A stretch of DNA of 64,000 nucleotides, from assembly GCF_026735135.1 (NCBI RefSeq), contig NZ_JAPQER010000003.1, positions 124,001-188,000 of the forward strand. Direction: 5' to 3'. This DNA is from Clostridium aestuarii (GTDB lineage Bacteria > Bacillota > Clostridia > Clostridiales > Clostridiaceae). Of this stretch, positions 46,789 to 56,796 are shown one piece after another. The position numbers and the translations under genes were made by a program. The notes beneath the pieces are model-generated. The model was not told where the DNA came from. It worked only from the letters and a program-made list of their open reading frames with translations, and did not search any database. Within the stretch, counting starts at the first letter, position 1, and each line of letters opens with the position of its first letter.

Positions 46789-47943
46789 GTGGTTAAAAAG
46801 AAGATAAGCATGCTTTTAGCAGCTGTGCTAGTAGCTTCAGGAGTAGGAATGGTTAAACCAGCATTTGCTGAAGTTAACACAGCAAAAGTACCAGCAGTAA
46901 CTTATATAGCACCAAATCATACAATGGTTGAAGCAGGTGACAATTTCTCATTTGTACTTCAAGCAAACACAGAAGAAGAAGTTCAATACAGAGTATGGGC
47001 TCAAAACATTAAAACAGGAAAATGGTTTGAAATAACTGATGGTTATTCAGATGCTGTAAAAGGTACAGAACCATTTATTCCAACAGCAGTTAAGAATTTA
47101 GAAGAAGGAGCATATAAAGCTTCAATCTGGATTAAAAAAGCTGGTTCAGAAGCTAAATATGACAGCTATGCTGTGAAAAACTTCAAAGTTCAAAAAGATG
47201 GATATTTTGCTGAAAGAGCAAACATGGATGAACTTGGACTTAAAGATACTTACAAAGCAGGAGAAAAAATAGCTATAACTGGATCAGATGAATATAAATT
47301 ACACATATTTAATCCATCAGCAGCAACAAGAAAAGAAGGATGGATGATAGATGAAGATTATGAAACAGCAGAAGCTACTTCATATACTTTTGAAAAACCA
47401 GGAACTTACCTTGTAGATGTATGGGGTAAAAAAGCTGATAGTCAAAACAAATATGATGGTTGGGTTCTTAAAGTTGTAACAGTAACTGAAGGAACTGGAG
47501 AAGTTACACCAACTGTAGAAGTTGCAGCTGGATTAGATGCAATGAGCAGAATGGTTAAAGTAACATTAAATGTTGATGATGCTGAAAACTATAAAGTAAC
47601 TTATAGTGATGGAACAGAATTAAAATACTATTCATCAAGCAAAACATTCAAAGCTGTAATCTACTCAACTGATGAAGAAGCATTAAAGAATGCTGAAAGC
47701 TACAAAGTAGTTTGCACAAAGGTTGAAACACCAGAAGCTACTGTAGAAGTTGCAGCTGGATTAGATGCAATGAGCAGAATGGTTAAAGTAACTGGAGTAG
47801 ATGGAGAAAAATTCGAAGTTGAATATAATGATGGAACAAAATTAAAATATTATGAAAACAGCAAAACATTTAAAGCTGTAATCTATTCAACTGATGAAGA
47901 AGCATTAAAAGATGCTAACAATTACACATTCACTGTAAAATAA
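46789..47943 (+). CDS. Secreted triple-tyrosine-motif surface protein with duplicated C-terminal domain
   Basis: 384 aa, GTG start behind GGGAGGGA. Signal peptide 1-~27 (cleavage after AFA). Two triple-tyrosine (Y_Y_Y-like) beta domains (about 35-135 and 140-235; VQYRVWAQNIKTGKWFEI, YKASIWIKKAG, YLVDVWGKKAD). The C-terminal part has two copies (242-317 and 318-384) starting TVEVAAGLDAMSRMVKVT, with 53 identical bases at their starts. No anchor motif is visible. It lies directly before the large acidic S-layer-like gene and is likely exported to the cell surface. Confidence 0.8.
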   Translation: MVKKKISMLLAAVLVASGVGMVKPAFAEVNTAKVPAVTYIAPNHTMVEAGDNFSFVLQANTEEEVQYRVWAQNIKTGKWFEITDGYSDAVKGTEPFIPTAVKNLEEGAYKASIWIKKAGSEAKYDSYAVKNFKVQKDGYFAERANMDELGLKDTYKAGEKIAITGSDEYKLHIFNPSAATRKEGWMIDEDYETAEATSYTFEKPGTYLVDVWGKKADSQNKYDGWVLKVVTVTEGTGEVTPTVEVAAGLDAMSRMVKVTLNVDDAENYKVTYSDGTELKYYSSSKTFKAVIYSTDEEALKNAESYKVVCTKVETPEATVEVAAGLDAMSRMVKVTGVDGEKFEVEYNDGTKLKYYENSKTFKAVIYSTDEEALKDANNYTFTVK

Positions 47944-48024
47944 GTAAATTAGCCAAGAGCGACTTTACATTTTAAATAAAAAATAAAATATTTTAACATA
48001 AAAGTATGAGGAGGTAACACTATT

Positions 48025-50997
48025 ATGGCAAAACAAAGAAAAGTTGTTAATGTTCTTTCAAAGGCAGCATTAGCAGGAATGGTTGCATCAGCAATGTTAA
48101 CATCTCAAGCTTTCGCAGCAGTAGATGCTTACACAGTAAAAGTTGGTGAAAATGTATACGAATATAGTAAATCAGAATTAGTACAATCTTTCTTAGACAA
48201 CAGCGAAGGATTAGAAGCTCCATTATATGAAGATTTCTCAGCTAAATTAGCTGAAGGAAAAGGAGTTCATTCATACCACGATGATAAAAATGGATATGTA
48301 AGCTTTGCTTCAGTTTCAGATGCATTCATGAACGCTGAAGGTGCATTCGATATGAACGCATTTACAGAATCAGAAGATGCTGGAGTTGTAGAAGTTCCAA
48401 CAGTTAAAAAAGCTGTTGTTAAAGACGGAGAAGTTGCATACAACGAAGAAGGTCAAGAAACTGAAACTGGTGATTTAGTAGTTAAAGAAGTAGAAGCTTT
48501 AAATGCTGCTCAAATCAAAGTTACTTTCAACAAAGTTTTAACTGGAGATGCTAAAGACGAAGCAACAGATGAAGAAAACTATACAGTAGAAGATGCTGAT
48601 GAAGATGAAATAGATGATTTAATAAAATCAGCTGATCTTGAAGAAGATGGTAAAACAGTGATTTTAACAGTAGATCACAGTAAAGTTGGCGATGATGATG
48701 GAGATTATGAAAACCAAGCTAAATATAAATTAAAAGTTGACGAAAATGTTACTGGTACAGAAACAACAAAAGATTTTGAAGTTAAAGATTTTAATATGCC
48801 AGAAGTTGAATCAGTAGATGTTGTTGGTATAAAAACTATAAAACTTAAATTAACTGAGCCAGTAGTTGCTGAAAAAAATGAAGAATTAAAAGATGCTTTT
48901 GAAGTTAATGATGGAGACTATTCAATAGAAGAAGTTAAATCTATTAATAATGGTAAAGAATTAAATATCGTTCTTTACAGTGAGTTAAAAGATGGTGAAG
49001 ATTTAACTGTTGATATTAAATCAGGAGCAGAAGATTTTGCTGGATATAGCTTGAAGAAAGACACATTTAAAACAAAAGTAAATATCAATAAAGATGCTTT
49101 AAAAATAGTTGAATACAAAAAAGCTAAAGATGATGAAATAACTTTAGTATTCAACAAAGATGTTAGATTCCATGAATTCGAAGATGAAACTAAGATAGCT
49201 ATGGATAAGAATGATGTTAAAAAGAAATATGATAGCGAAGATGGTTTCGAATATGTAGACGAAGATGATGATGTAATCAAAGGATTCTATCATTCATCAG
49301 CTAAAAACAAAGCAGAAGCTATTGAAATAGATGGTAATGAAGTAACATTACACTTTGGAACAGATTATTTATTACCAGAAACTGCATATGTATTTGTAGA
49401 ATCTGATGTATTAGAAGACTTATGGGAAAAGACTAATGATGATTTAAATATTAAAGCTGAAATAACTAAAGACCAAGTTAGACCAGAAGTTAAAAAGATT
49501 GAGCAAGATGCAGATTTAACAGATCCAAACAAGAAAGTAGTAATAACTTTCACAGAAGATTTAGATAGAGAATCAGCAGAAAAGGAAGAAAACTACAAAG
49601 TTACAGATCCAGATGGTAAAAATATTAGAGTTTCTCATGCTGATTTAACTGATGATGATGAAGTTACTTTAACTTTAGCAAAAGAATTAGAAGATGGAAC
49701 TAAGTATGAATTAAAAATAGAAGATGTTGAAGATAAAGCTGAAAATAACATAAAAGATTACACTACTAAATTTACAGCACATGAAAATGAATCTATTAAC
49801 GAGGTAACAGCTAGATTCTATAATCCAAGTGAAAGTGATCAAAAGATAGTTGTAGATTTTGATACTGAAATGTTATCAGATAAAAGTAGATATGCTATAA
49901 ACAATCTTGAAAACTATGATTTATCAATAAGTGATGAAAATGATAAACTTATAAAGAAAATTAACTTATCTGATTATGATGATGCTAGTGTAAAAGCAGT
50001 AGAAGATGCTCATAAAGCAGAAATCAAACTTCCTGGAAATAAGGCAGATAATGATGATAGATTTGATTTCAAAGGAAAGAAACTTAAACTATCAATAAGT
50101 AAATTAGAAGATGTTAATGAAAACAGAACAAGCGTTATTGATACAGATGTTGCTGGAAAAACAACTGTTGGACTAGATGATGATAATCCATCAGCTACAG
50201 ACTTAGAAACTATAAAAATCGTATTAGAAGATAAGATTGACTTTGAAAAAGCTGATATAGTACTTAAATATGGTAATAAGGTAGATAACAAATTTGTAGC
50301 TGCAAGCGATAGTGCAATAATAACACCAGCATCTAAGAGAGTTGATAATGAAAATGGTAAAACAACAATAACTTACACATTAGATGAAGATGATCAATTA
50401 TTATTTAATGGAAACATCAAAAAAGGTGACGAAGAATATGTAGTTGCAGTTACAACTATAGAAACACCAAAATCAGAAAACAACTATGGTGATACTTTAG
50501 AAGGAAGTCAAGCTTGGATAGTTGAAGATGAAATAAATCCAGCATTAGCTATATTAAAAGAAGATAGCAATGATAATTCAACAACAACAGTTGCAATGGG
50601 TATTGAATTAGATGATAGAGATGATTATGAAGATGCAGTAATGGTAACTGATTTCCATAAAGATGGAAACACTAGAACTGCAGCTGTAGTATTAAAATTT
50701 GAAGAAGCAATGTCAAGTGCTAATATCAATAACCTTACATTTGATACTGATGATAGTGATGTAGATGTAGTAGCTGCTAAACTTTTAGATAGCAAAACTG
50801 TTATATTAAAACTTGATGCAACTAGTGCAGATGAAGATGATTTTGATTCAATAGATGATTTTGTATCATTATCAATCAGAACAGGTTCTAATGAAGTATT
50901 CGATGAAGAAGGTAACGGTACTACAATTGATACAGAAGTAGAATTGAAAAATGAAGATAATGCTGCTTGGAAACTTACTACTGTTTTTGATAAATAG
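48025..50997 (+). CDS. Large acidic S-layer-like protein with SbsA Ig-type domains
   Basis: 990 aa. Signal peptide 1-31 (TSQAFA cleavage). Extremely Asp/Glu-rich. Several SbsA-like Ig domains recur, each with a KVTFN or VVITFTEDL edge strand (about 150-260, 265-345, 350-480, 490-590, 595-700 and onward). No SLH, CWB2 or LPXTG motif is visible, so the anchoring mode is open. The GAGGAGGT site and the use of Asn, Phe and Lys codons ending in C more often than neighbours suggest high expression. It is the probable acceptor of the glycan made by the downstream genes. Confidence 0.8.
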   Translation: MAKQRKVVNVLSKAALAGMVASAMLTSQAFAAVDAYTVKVGENVYEYSKSELVQSFLDNSEGLEAPLYEDFSAKLAEGKGVHSYHDDKNGYVSFASVSDAFMNAEGAFDMNAFTESEDAGVVEVPTVKKAVVKDGEVAYNEEGQETETGDLVVKEVEALNAAQIKVTFNKVLTGDAKDEATDEENYTVEDADEDEIDDLIKSADLEEDGKTVILTVDHSKVGDDDGDYENQAKYKLKVDENVTGTETTKDFEVKDFNMPEVESVDVVGIKTIKLKLTEPVVAEKNEELKDAFEVNDGDYSIEEVKSINNGKELNIVLYSELKDGEDLTVDIKSGAEDFAGYSLKKDTFKTKVNINKDALKIVEYKKAKDDEITLVFNKDVRFHEFEDETKIAMDKNDVKKKYDSEDGFEYVDEDDDVIKGFYHSSAKNKAEAIEIDGNEVTLHFGTDYLLPETAYVFVESDVLEDLWEKTNDDLNIKAEITKDQVRPEVKKIEQDADLTDPNKKVVITFTEDLDRESAEKEENYKVTDPDGKNIRVSHADLTDDDEVTLTLAKELEDGTKYELKIEDVEDKAENNIKDYTTKFTAHENESINEVTARFYNPSESDQKIVVDFDTEMLSDKSRYAINNLENYDLSISDENDKLIKKINLSDYDDASVKAVEDAHKAEIKLPGNKADNDDRFDFKGKKLKLSISKLEDVNENRTSVIDTDVAGKTTVGLDDDNPSATDLETIKIVLEDKIDFEKADIVLKYGNKVDNKFVAASDSAIITPASKRVDNENGKTTITYTLDEDDQLLFNGNIKKGDEEYVVAVTTIETPKSENNYGDTLEGSQAWIVEDEINPALAILKEDSNDNSTTTVAMGIELDDRDDYEDAVMVTDFHKDGNTRTAAVVLKFEEAMSSANINNLTFDTDDSDVDVVAAKLLDSKTVILKLDATSADEDDFDSIDDFVSLSIRTGSNEVFDEEGNGTTIDTEVELKNEDNAAWKLTTVFDK

Positions 50998-51178
50998 TAA
51001 TAATTAAATTAATAAAGTAAAGAAGGATATTTCTTGTATCCTTCCTTGCTTTGATATAAATGAGCGGATTTAATAGAAATATATTTTCATATCTAATAAA
51101 AATCAAATCAAAATGCTGCAGTCCTATCTTGCAGTGAAAAATTCAATAGCATATCAAAAAAGTTAATAACATATCTTT

Positions 51179-51226
51179 AAAACTAAAAACCAATGAGTGT
51201 TTTCACTCTTTGGTTTTTAGTTTTAT
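51179..51226 (+). terminator. Strong intrinsic terminator of the S-layer gene region
   Basis: AAAACTAAAAACCAA pairs with TTGGTTTTTAGTTTT, with an inner GAGTG/CACTC stem. Confidence 0.9.
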
Positions 51227-51276
51227 TCTATAGGAAATTATGAAATTTTATAATTTCTAACTTTAAGTATCCTAAT

Positions 51277-51355
51277 AAAAGTATATATTGCGTAAAAGGC
51301 ATTTGAACAAACTTTCTTAGTGAAGTGAAACGTCTTTATAGCAATATATACTTTT
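51277..51355. other. 15-bp perfect stem enclosing 49 bases
   Basis: AAAAGTATATATTGC (51277-51291) is fully complementary to GCAATATATACTTTT (51341-51355). The enclosed loop has no second clear stem. It could be a terminator or RNA structure in the leader of the ligase gene. Confidence 0.5.
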
Positions 51356-51524
51356 GTTCTTTTATTCATTTATATTTAACAAATTCAATATATTTACATG
51401 GTATAATATCTATGATAAAGTAAATATAGATAACCTAGTTCAAAACTGAACTTAATTATCAGATAAAAGATTAGAGAGAAAAGAGAAGAGATAATGAGTT
51501 AGTATTAAATGAGGAGGAAATATT

Positions 51525-53318
51525 ATGGATATACAAGAAAATAACCAAAAGTGGTATAGTGTTTTACCACTGGCATTTTTGGTTTCAATAGTACCTTTGA
51601 TTGTTTATTTAAAAGTAGTTAAGCTTCAAGGTGCAGCAAAGGTTTATTGGAAAGGACCTAGTAAAAGTGCAGACTTATTTTCATATTATAAAATGGAGAC
51701 AATACTTATATTATCATCAATAGCTTTACTTATAATGATAATAAAGCTTTTTAAAAAGGAAATTGAATTTAAGAAGAATATAATATACATACCTATGGGG
51801 ATATATGGATTTTTTATTGTTTTATCAACAATACTTTCTGAGTATAAGTCTATATCTGTTTTGGGATTTGTAGAAAGATATGAAGGTATGTTAATTCTTT
51901 TAGCGTACATATGTATAATGATAGCAGCTATAAACGTTTTAAATACAAAAAAACAGTATAAGGTTATTACTATTGCACTTTTGTGCTCAGCTATATTTAT
52001 AGGAATAATTGGAGTGCTTCAGTATTTTGGAAATGATCCTTTTAAAACGGATTTTGTTAAAAAGTTGATACTTCCATCAAAATACGAAAATGCAAAGATG
52101 AACTTTTATTTAGGTGAAAACGTAATATATGCTACAATGTATCACTATAACTATGTAGGAAGCTATATGGCTATGTTGTTTCCTTTTACTATGACACTAT
52201 CCTTGCTTATAAAGGATAAAAAATATAAAATACCTATGATAATAGTTACAGCATTGATGTTTATAAATTGGATTGGATGTAACTCACGTGCTGGAGTAAT
52301 AGGAGGAGTATTTGCATTAGTGATGATGATTATACTTCTTAGAAAAGTTCTAATAAAAAATTGGAAAATAGTACTAGGTTCACTGGCTGTAGTAGTTATT
52401 ATAATATTTGGAATGAATAAAGCCTCTGATGGAAGGCTTGTATCAAGATTATCAAGTATAGTTAGTGATGCGGGAGATTTAAGTAAAGCAAAAGGATCTT
52501 ATTTAAAAGATGTTGAGATTAAAGATGGAAAAGTATATGTATACACATCTAAAGAAAGATTAAGCTTTAATCTTGTAAATGAAAAAATAGAGTTTAAAGA
52601 TGAAAATGATAAAAAGATAGATACAAAGATAACTTCAAATGGTAAATTAGTATTTAATGACGATAGGTACAAAGAGTATGTTGGACAAGTAGGAAAAACT
52701 TATACATCATCAGGAGAGGAAACAGTGTTAACTTTAATAAAAGCACATACACATTTAAAGTTTGCGCTAAAGGATAATGAAGCTAAGTTTATAAATCATA
52801 AAAAACAAGAAGTTGACTTGAAAAAGGTTGAAAAATTTGGTTTTGAAGGTAAAGAAAAGATAGGTTCTGCAAGAGGATATATATGGTCCCGTTCTATACC
52901 TTTATTGAAGAAAACAATGTTTATAGGAAATGGACCAGATACTTTTGCTATATTTTTTCCACAGGATGATTACGTAGGAAAAGTAATAGCTTATGGAACA
53001 GATAATATGCTTGTAGATAAGGCTCATAGCTTATATCTTCAAACAGGAATAAATACAGGAGTTATATCTCTAATAGCACTCCTTGCAATGTTTTTAATAT
53101 ACTTTGTATCAAGTATAAAAACTTATTTTAAAAACGAATTTAATGATTTTTATTCTGTTTTAGGTTTAGCTGTTTTTCTAGCTTGCTGCGGTTATATAGT
53201 AGCTGGAATATTTAATGACAGCGTAGTATCTGTTGCACCAGTATTTTGGGTGTTGCTTGGTATGGGGATAAGTATTAATTTGAAGTTAAAAAAACAGAGA
53301 AGCGGTAGAATAGAGTAA
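51525..53318 (+). CDS. O-antigen-ligase (Wzy_C/WaaL) family membrane protein
   Basis: 597 aa with about ten to twelve membrane helices. The Wzy_C region has NWIGCNSRAGVIGG (about residues 246-259), and later GNGPDTFAIFF and KAHSLYLQTGINTGVISL (near 500). A soluble insert of ~140 residues (about 310-450, mostly beta-strand) splits the membrane part and is unusual. By analogy with WsaB of slg loci, it may transfer the finished glycan to S-layer protein; polymerase activity is an alternative. GAGGAGG precedes the ATG. Confidence 0.82.
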   Translation: MDIQENNQKWYSVLPLAFLVSIVPLIVYLKVVKLQGAAKVYWKGPSKSADLFSYYKMETILILSSIALLIMIIKLFKKEIEFKKNIIYIPMGIYGFFIVLSTILSEYKSISVLGFVERYEGMLILLAYICIMIAAINVLNTKKQYKVITIALLCSAIFIGIIGVLQYFGNDPFKTDFVKKLILPSKYENAKMNFYLGENVIYATMYHYNYVGSYMAMLFPFTMTLSLLIKDKKYKIPMIIVTALMFINWIGCNSRAGVIGGVFALVMMIILLRKVLIKNWKIVLGSLAVVVIIIFGMNKASDGRLVSRLSSIVSDAGDLSKAKGSYLKDVEIKDGKVYVYTSKERLSFNLVNEKIEFKDENDKKIDTKITSNGKLVFNDDRYKEYVGQVGKTYTSSGEETVLTLIKAHTHLKFALKDNEAKFINHKKQEVDLKKVEKFGFEGKEKIGSARGYIWSRSIPLLKKTMFIGNGPDTFAIFFPQDDYVGKVIAYGTDNMLVDKAHSLYLQTGINTGVISLIALLAMFLIYFVSSIKTYFKNEFNDFYSVLGLAVFLACCGYIVAGIFNDSVVSVAPVFWVLLGMGISINLKLKKQRSGRIE

Positions 53319-53839
53319 AGATAAGAGAGAAAAGATAAAAGATATTGTTGATTTTGGGGGAGAATTTGAAATCAATAATATCTTTTCTTTTTTACTCTGA
53401 TTTTTTATTTAAAGTGTCGGGGGAATGCCATTCTTAAACATGACAAGATATAAGAAAAATCATCATAATATATATAAATAAAGAACAACAAGGTTATTAT
53501 GAAATATAATAACTTAACTGGTTTATATTACATAGCTTAAAAGGGTCAAAAAAAGGGGTTTTCAAATTAAGAAAGAGAAAAGGAAAACGATATATATAGT
53601 AGGGAGATTTTTATACAAAGTTAGATAATGATAGACAACAATATAATAATATGAAGCGATAATTATGTAATAATTTATTGAAATACCAAAAACAGAAAGG
53701 TATAATAAAATAGGAATGATGTGGAATATAGTATTAAAATACATTATGTTAAAAATGATGTTTAATAAACTATAACTTAAATAGATTAAGTGAAGCTGTA
53801 ATTACTACAATAATAAGAGCAATATAAGGAGAAGATGAT
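53319..53839. other. Intergenic region before the rfb cluster
   Basis: Starts with the terminator at 53337-53393 and continues as AT-rich leader to rfbA. No riboswitch class or gene could be recognised. Confidence 0.5.
53337..53393 (+). terminator. Intrinsic terminator after ligase gene
   Basis: AAAAGATATTGTTGATTT pairs with AAATCAATAATATCTTTT (one G-T pair), followed by CTTTTTTAC. Confidence 0.85.
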
Positions 53840-54745
53840 ATGAAAGGAATAATATTAGCAGGGGGATCAGGTACAAGGTTATATCCAATAACTAAATCAA
53901 TATCAAAACAGGCATTGCCTATATATGATAAGCCAATGATATATTATCCAATGTCAGTACTTATGCTTGCTGGTATAAAAGAGATTCTTATTATTTCAAC
54001 TCCTAGAGATACAAATACTTTTAAAGAAATGTTTGAAGATGGAAGTTATTTAGGATTAAAAATAGAATATGCGGTTCAAGAAGAACCTAGAGGGCTTGCA
54101 GATGCATTTATAGTAGGAGAAAAATTTATAGGAAATGATAAAGTAGCCTTAGTTTTAGGTGACAACATATTCTACGGATATGGTTTTAGTGAAAGACTTC
54201 AAAGAGCTGTTTCAAGAGAAGAAGGAGCTACAATTTTCGGTTATCATGTTAGTAATCCGAAATCCTTTGGAGTAGTTGAGTTTGATAAGGATAAAAATGT
54301 AGTATCTATAGAAGAAAAACCTGAGAATCCAAAATCTAATTATGCTGTACCAGGTTTATATTTCTATGATAATGATGTTGTTCAAATAGCTAAAAATGTA
54401 AAGCTATCAGATAGAGGAGAAATTGAAATAACTTCTGTTAATAATGAATATTTAAGAAGAAAAAAGCTTAAGGTTGAGCTTTTTGGTAGAGGAATGGCAT
54501 GGCTTGATACAGGAACTCATAGCGGATTACTGAATGCTGCAAACTTTGTAGAAGCTATTCAAACAAGACAGGGACTTTTCATAGCTTGCCTAGAAGAAAT
54601 AGCTTATAGAAAGGGATACATAGATAGAGAACAATTGGTTGAATTAGCAGAGCCTTTAAAGAAAACAGAGTATGGTAAGTATCTTTTAAGAATAGCTAGT
54701 AGTAGAGAAAGAGAAATTGCAATAGACGAGGTTGCAATTACGTAA
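53840..54745 (+). CDS. rfbA: Glucose-1-phosphate thymidylyltransferase
   Basis: 301 aa. The nucleotidyl-transfer motif GGSGTRLYP lies at residues 8-16. The family features [31 protein letters not shown] and AWLDTGTH are all in order. It makes dTDP-glucose, the first step of dTDP-L-rhamnose synthesis. AAGGAGAAG precedes the ATG. It is the first of four rfb genes in order A-D-B-C. Confidence 0.95.
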   Translation: MKGIILAGGSGTRLYPITKSISKQALPIYDKPMIYYPMSVLMLAGIKEILIISTPRDTNTFKEMFEDGSYLGLKIEYAVQEEPRGLADAFIVGEKFIGNDKVALVLGDNIFYGYGFSERLQRAVSREEGATIFGYHVSNPKSFGVVEFDKDKNVVSIEEKPENPKSNYAVPGLYFYDNDVVQIAKNVKLSDRGEIEITSVNNEYLRRKKLKVELFGRGMAWLDTGTHSGLLNAANFVEAIQTRQGLFIACLEEIAYRKGYIDREQLVELAEPLKKTEYGKYLLRIASSREREIAIDEVAIT

Positions 54746-54761
54746 TAGAAAGGAAATTCTT

Positions 54762-55667
54762 ATGAGAATATTAGTAGCGGGTGCTAAAGGACAGCTAGGA
54801 AGTCAAATTATAAATATATTAAAAGAAGGAAAAAGCGAACTTGGAGATATTGATCCTATATATGAATCATCAAATATACTGAGAATAGATATAGATAATT
54901 TAGATATAACGTCTATAGCAGATGTACAAGCTTTTATGGAAAAGGAAAAGCCAGATATAGTTATAAATCCAGCAGCATATACAAATGTTGATGGATGTGA
55001 AGAAAATAAAGAAGATGCATTTAAAGTAAATGCATTGGGAGCAAGAAATTTAGCAAAAGCTTGTAAAAAAATAGGAGCTAAGCTTATACATATTTCAACT
55101 GATTATGTTTTTGAAGGAGAAGGAACGATACCATATTGTGAGTATGATGTTCCGAGTCCAGTTAGTGTATATGGAAAAACAAAATTATTAGGAGAAAGAT
55201 ATGTTCAGCAGTTTTGCAGCAAATATTTTATAGTAAGAACTGCATGGCTATACGGATATAATGGAAAGAACTTTGTAAAAACAATAATGAAAGCTGCAAA
55301 AGAAAAAGGTCATTTAGATGTAGTAAATGATCAAAGAGGTAATCCAACTAATGCTGAGGATTTAGCACATCATATATTAAAAGTTGCTCTTACAGAAGAA
55401 TATGGAATATATCACTGTACAGGAAAAGGAGAGTGTAGCTGGTATGATTTTGCATGCAAAATAGTAGAATTTGCAGATATAGATTGTACAGTTTCTCCAG
55501 TAACATCAGAACAGTACAAAAGAGTAGCTAAAAGACCATCTTTTTCTTCACTTGATAATATGATGCTTAGATGTACAGTTGGAGATGAAATGAGAGAATG
55601 GGAAGAAGCTTTAAAGGTGTTTATAAGAGAATATAACCCCAATTTTAATAAATATAAGGAGCTATGA
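54762..55667 (+). CDS. rfbD: dTDP-4-dehydrorhamnose reductase
   Basis: 301 aa from the ATG at 54762. AAAGGAAA (54750-54757) fixes the start, and the in-frame codon at 54732 is inside rfbA. Rossmann motif GAKGQLG (residues 6-12), then STDYVFEG and YGKTKLLGE (YxxxK). It is the last step to dTDP-L-rhamnose. A 10-codon frame (MAEESAVEKL) follows the stop, perhaps a remnant. Confidence 0.93.
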   Translation: MRILVAGAKGQLGSQIINILKEGKSELGDIDPIYESSNILRIDIDNLDITSIADVQAFMEKEKPDIVINPAAYTNVDGCEENKEDAFKVNALGARNLAKACKKIGAKLIHISTDYVFEGEGTIPYCEYDVPSPVSVYGKTKLLGERYVQQFCSKYFIVRTAWLYGYNGKNFVKTIMKAAKEKGHLDVVNDQRGNPTNAEDLAHHILKVALTEEYGIYHCTGKGECSWYDFACKIVEFADIDCTVSPVTSEQYKRVAKRPSFSSLDNMMLRCTVGDEMREWEEALKVFIREYNPNFNKYKEL

Positions 55668-55725
55668 ATGGCTGAAGAATCAGCAGTAGAAAAACTATAA
55701 TTATTAAAAAAATGGAGGGAAACAC

Positions 55726-56781
55726 ATGAAAACTTATTTGGTTACAGGTGGAGCAGGATTCATTGGTTCAAATTTTATTATATATATGTTAAATAAGTAT
55801 GATGATATAAAAATTATAAATGTTGATAAGTTAACGTATGCTGGAAATTTAGAAAATTTAAGAAGTGTACAAAATAATCTAAATTATAAATTTGTACAAG
55901 CTGATATATGCGATAAGGAATCAATAACTAAATTGTTTGAAGAAAATGATATAGATTATGTAGTTAATTTTGCAGCTGAATCTCATGTGGATAGAAGTAT
56001 AAGAGAGCCAGAGGTGTTTGTAAAGACTAATGTACTTGGTACAGTAAATCTTTTAAATGCAGCTAAAAATGTATGGGAAACAGAAGACGGGTTTAAAGAA
56101 GGTAAAAAATATCTTCAAGTTTCAACAGATGAAGTATATGGTTCATTAGGAGAAACAGGATATTTTATGGAAACTACATCAATAGATCCTCACAGTCCTT
56201 ATTCTTCAAGTAAGGCTAGTGCTGATTTAATGGTCAAGGCATATTATGATACATATAAAATGCCTGTTAATATAACTAGATGTTCAAACAATTATGGGTC
56301 ATATCAATTTCCAGAAAAATTGATACCTCTTATAATAAATAACTGTTTAAATAAAAAAGTATTACCTGTTTATGGTGATGGTTTGAATGTTCGTGATTGG
56401 CTTTATGTAGAAGATCACTGTAAAGCGATAGATATGGTAATTAATAATGGAAGGCTAGGGGAAGTTTATAATATAGGGGGACATAATGAAAGAACAAATA
56501 TACACATTGTTAAAACAATAATTAAATATTTAAGTGAAAATGTAGATAATACAATAAAAGAAGAATTTATTAAATATGTAGAAGATAGAAAAGGACATGA
56601 CAGAAGATATGGAATTGATCCAACAAAGATAAAAGAAGAATTAGGATGGGAGCCTGAAACTACTTTTGAAGCAGGCATAGAGAAAACAATACAATGGTAC
56701 TTGGAAAATAAAGAGTGGATGGATAATATAAATAGTGGAGAATACCAAAACTACTATAATAAAATGTATCAAACTAAGTAG
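55726..56781 (+). CDS. rfbB: dTDP-glucose 4,6-dehydratase
   Basis: 351 aa extended SDR. GGAGFIGSNF lies at residues 7-16. The dehydratase triad region STDEVYG and YSSSKASAD (YxxxK) and the RCSNNYG motif are intact. It converts dTDP-glucose to the 4-keto-6-deoxy form. GGAGGG precedes the ATG. Confidence 0.95.
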   Translation: MKTYLVTGGAGFIGSNFIIYMLNKYDDIKIINVDKLTYAGNLENLRSVQNNLNYKFVQADICDKESITKLFEENDIDYVVNFAAESHVDRSIREPEVFVKTNVLGTVNLLNAAKNVWETEDGFKEGKKYLQVSTDEVYGSLGETGYFMETTSIDPHSPYSSSKASADLMVKAYYDTYKMPVNITRCSNNYGSYQFPEKLIPLIINNCLNKKVLPVYGDGLNVRDWLYVEDHCKAIDMVINNGRLGEVYNIGGHNERTNIHIVKTIIKYLSENVDNTIKEEFIKYVEDRKGHDRRYGIDPTKIKEELGWEPETTFEAGIEKTIQWYLENKEWMDNINSGEYQNYYNKMYQTK

Positions 56782-56796
56782 AGAGGAAGAATTGAT

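Larger units (their letters stand above)
50998..51524. other. Intergenic region with three hairpins
   Basis: No gene seen. GAAGGATA/TATCCTTC (51022-51044), a strong terminator (51179-51226), a long-range stem (51277-51355), then an extended -10 promoter TGGTATAAT (51399-51407) for the ligase-like gene. Confidence 0.6.

Noticed and set aside
49365-50291. Minus-strand frames opposite the S-layer-like gene
   Set aside because: They are by-products of the Asp/Glu-rich coding strand, giving Ser/Leu/Phe-rich products without start signals.
53400-53839. Search for a riboswitch or JUMPstart-like element before rfbA
   Set aside because: No conserved core of a known class could be recognised in this AT-rich leader.
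55668-55700. 10-codon frame (MAEESAVEKL) between rfbD and rfbB
   Set aside because: Too short to support as a gene. It could be a leader or remnant, but nothing else in the sequence argues for it.
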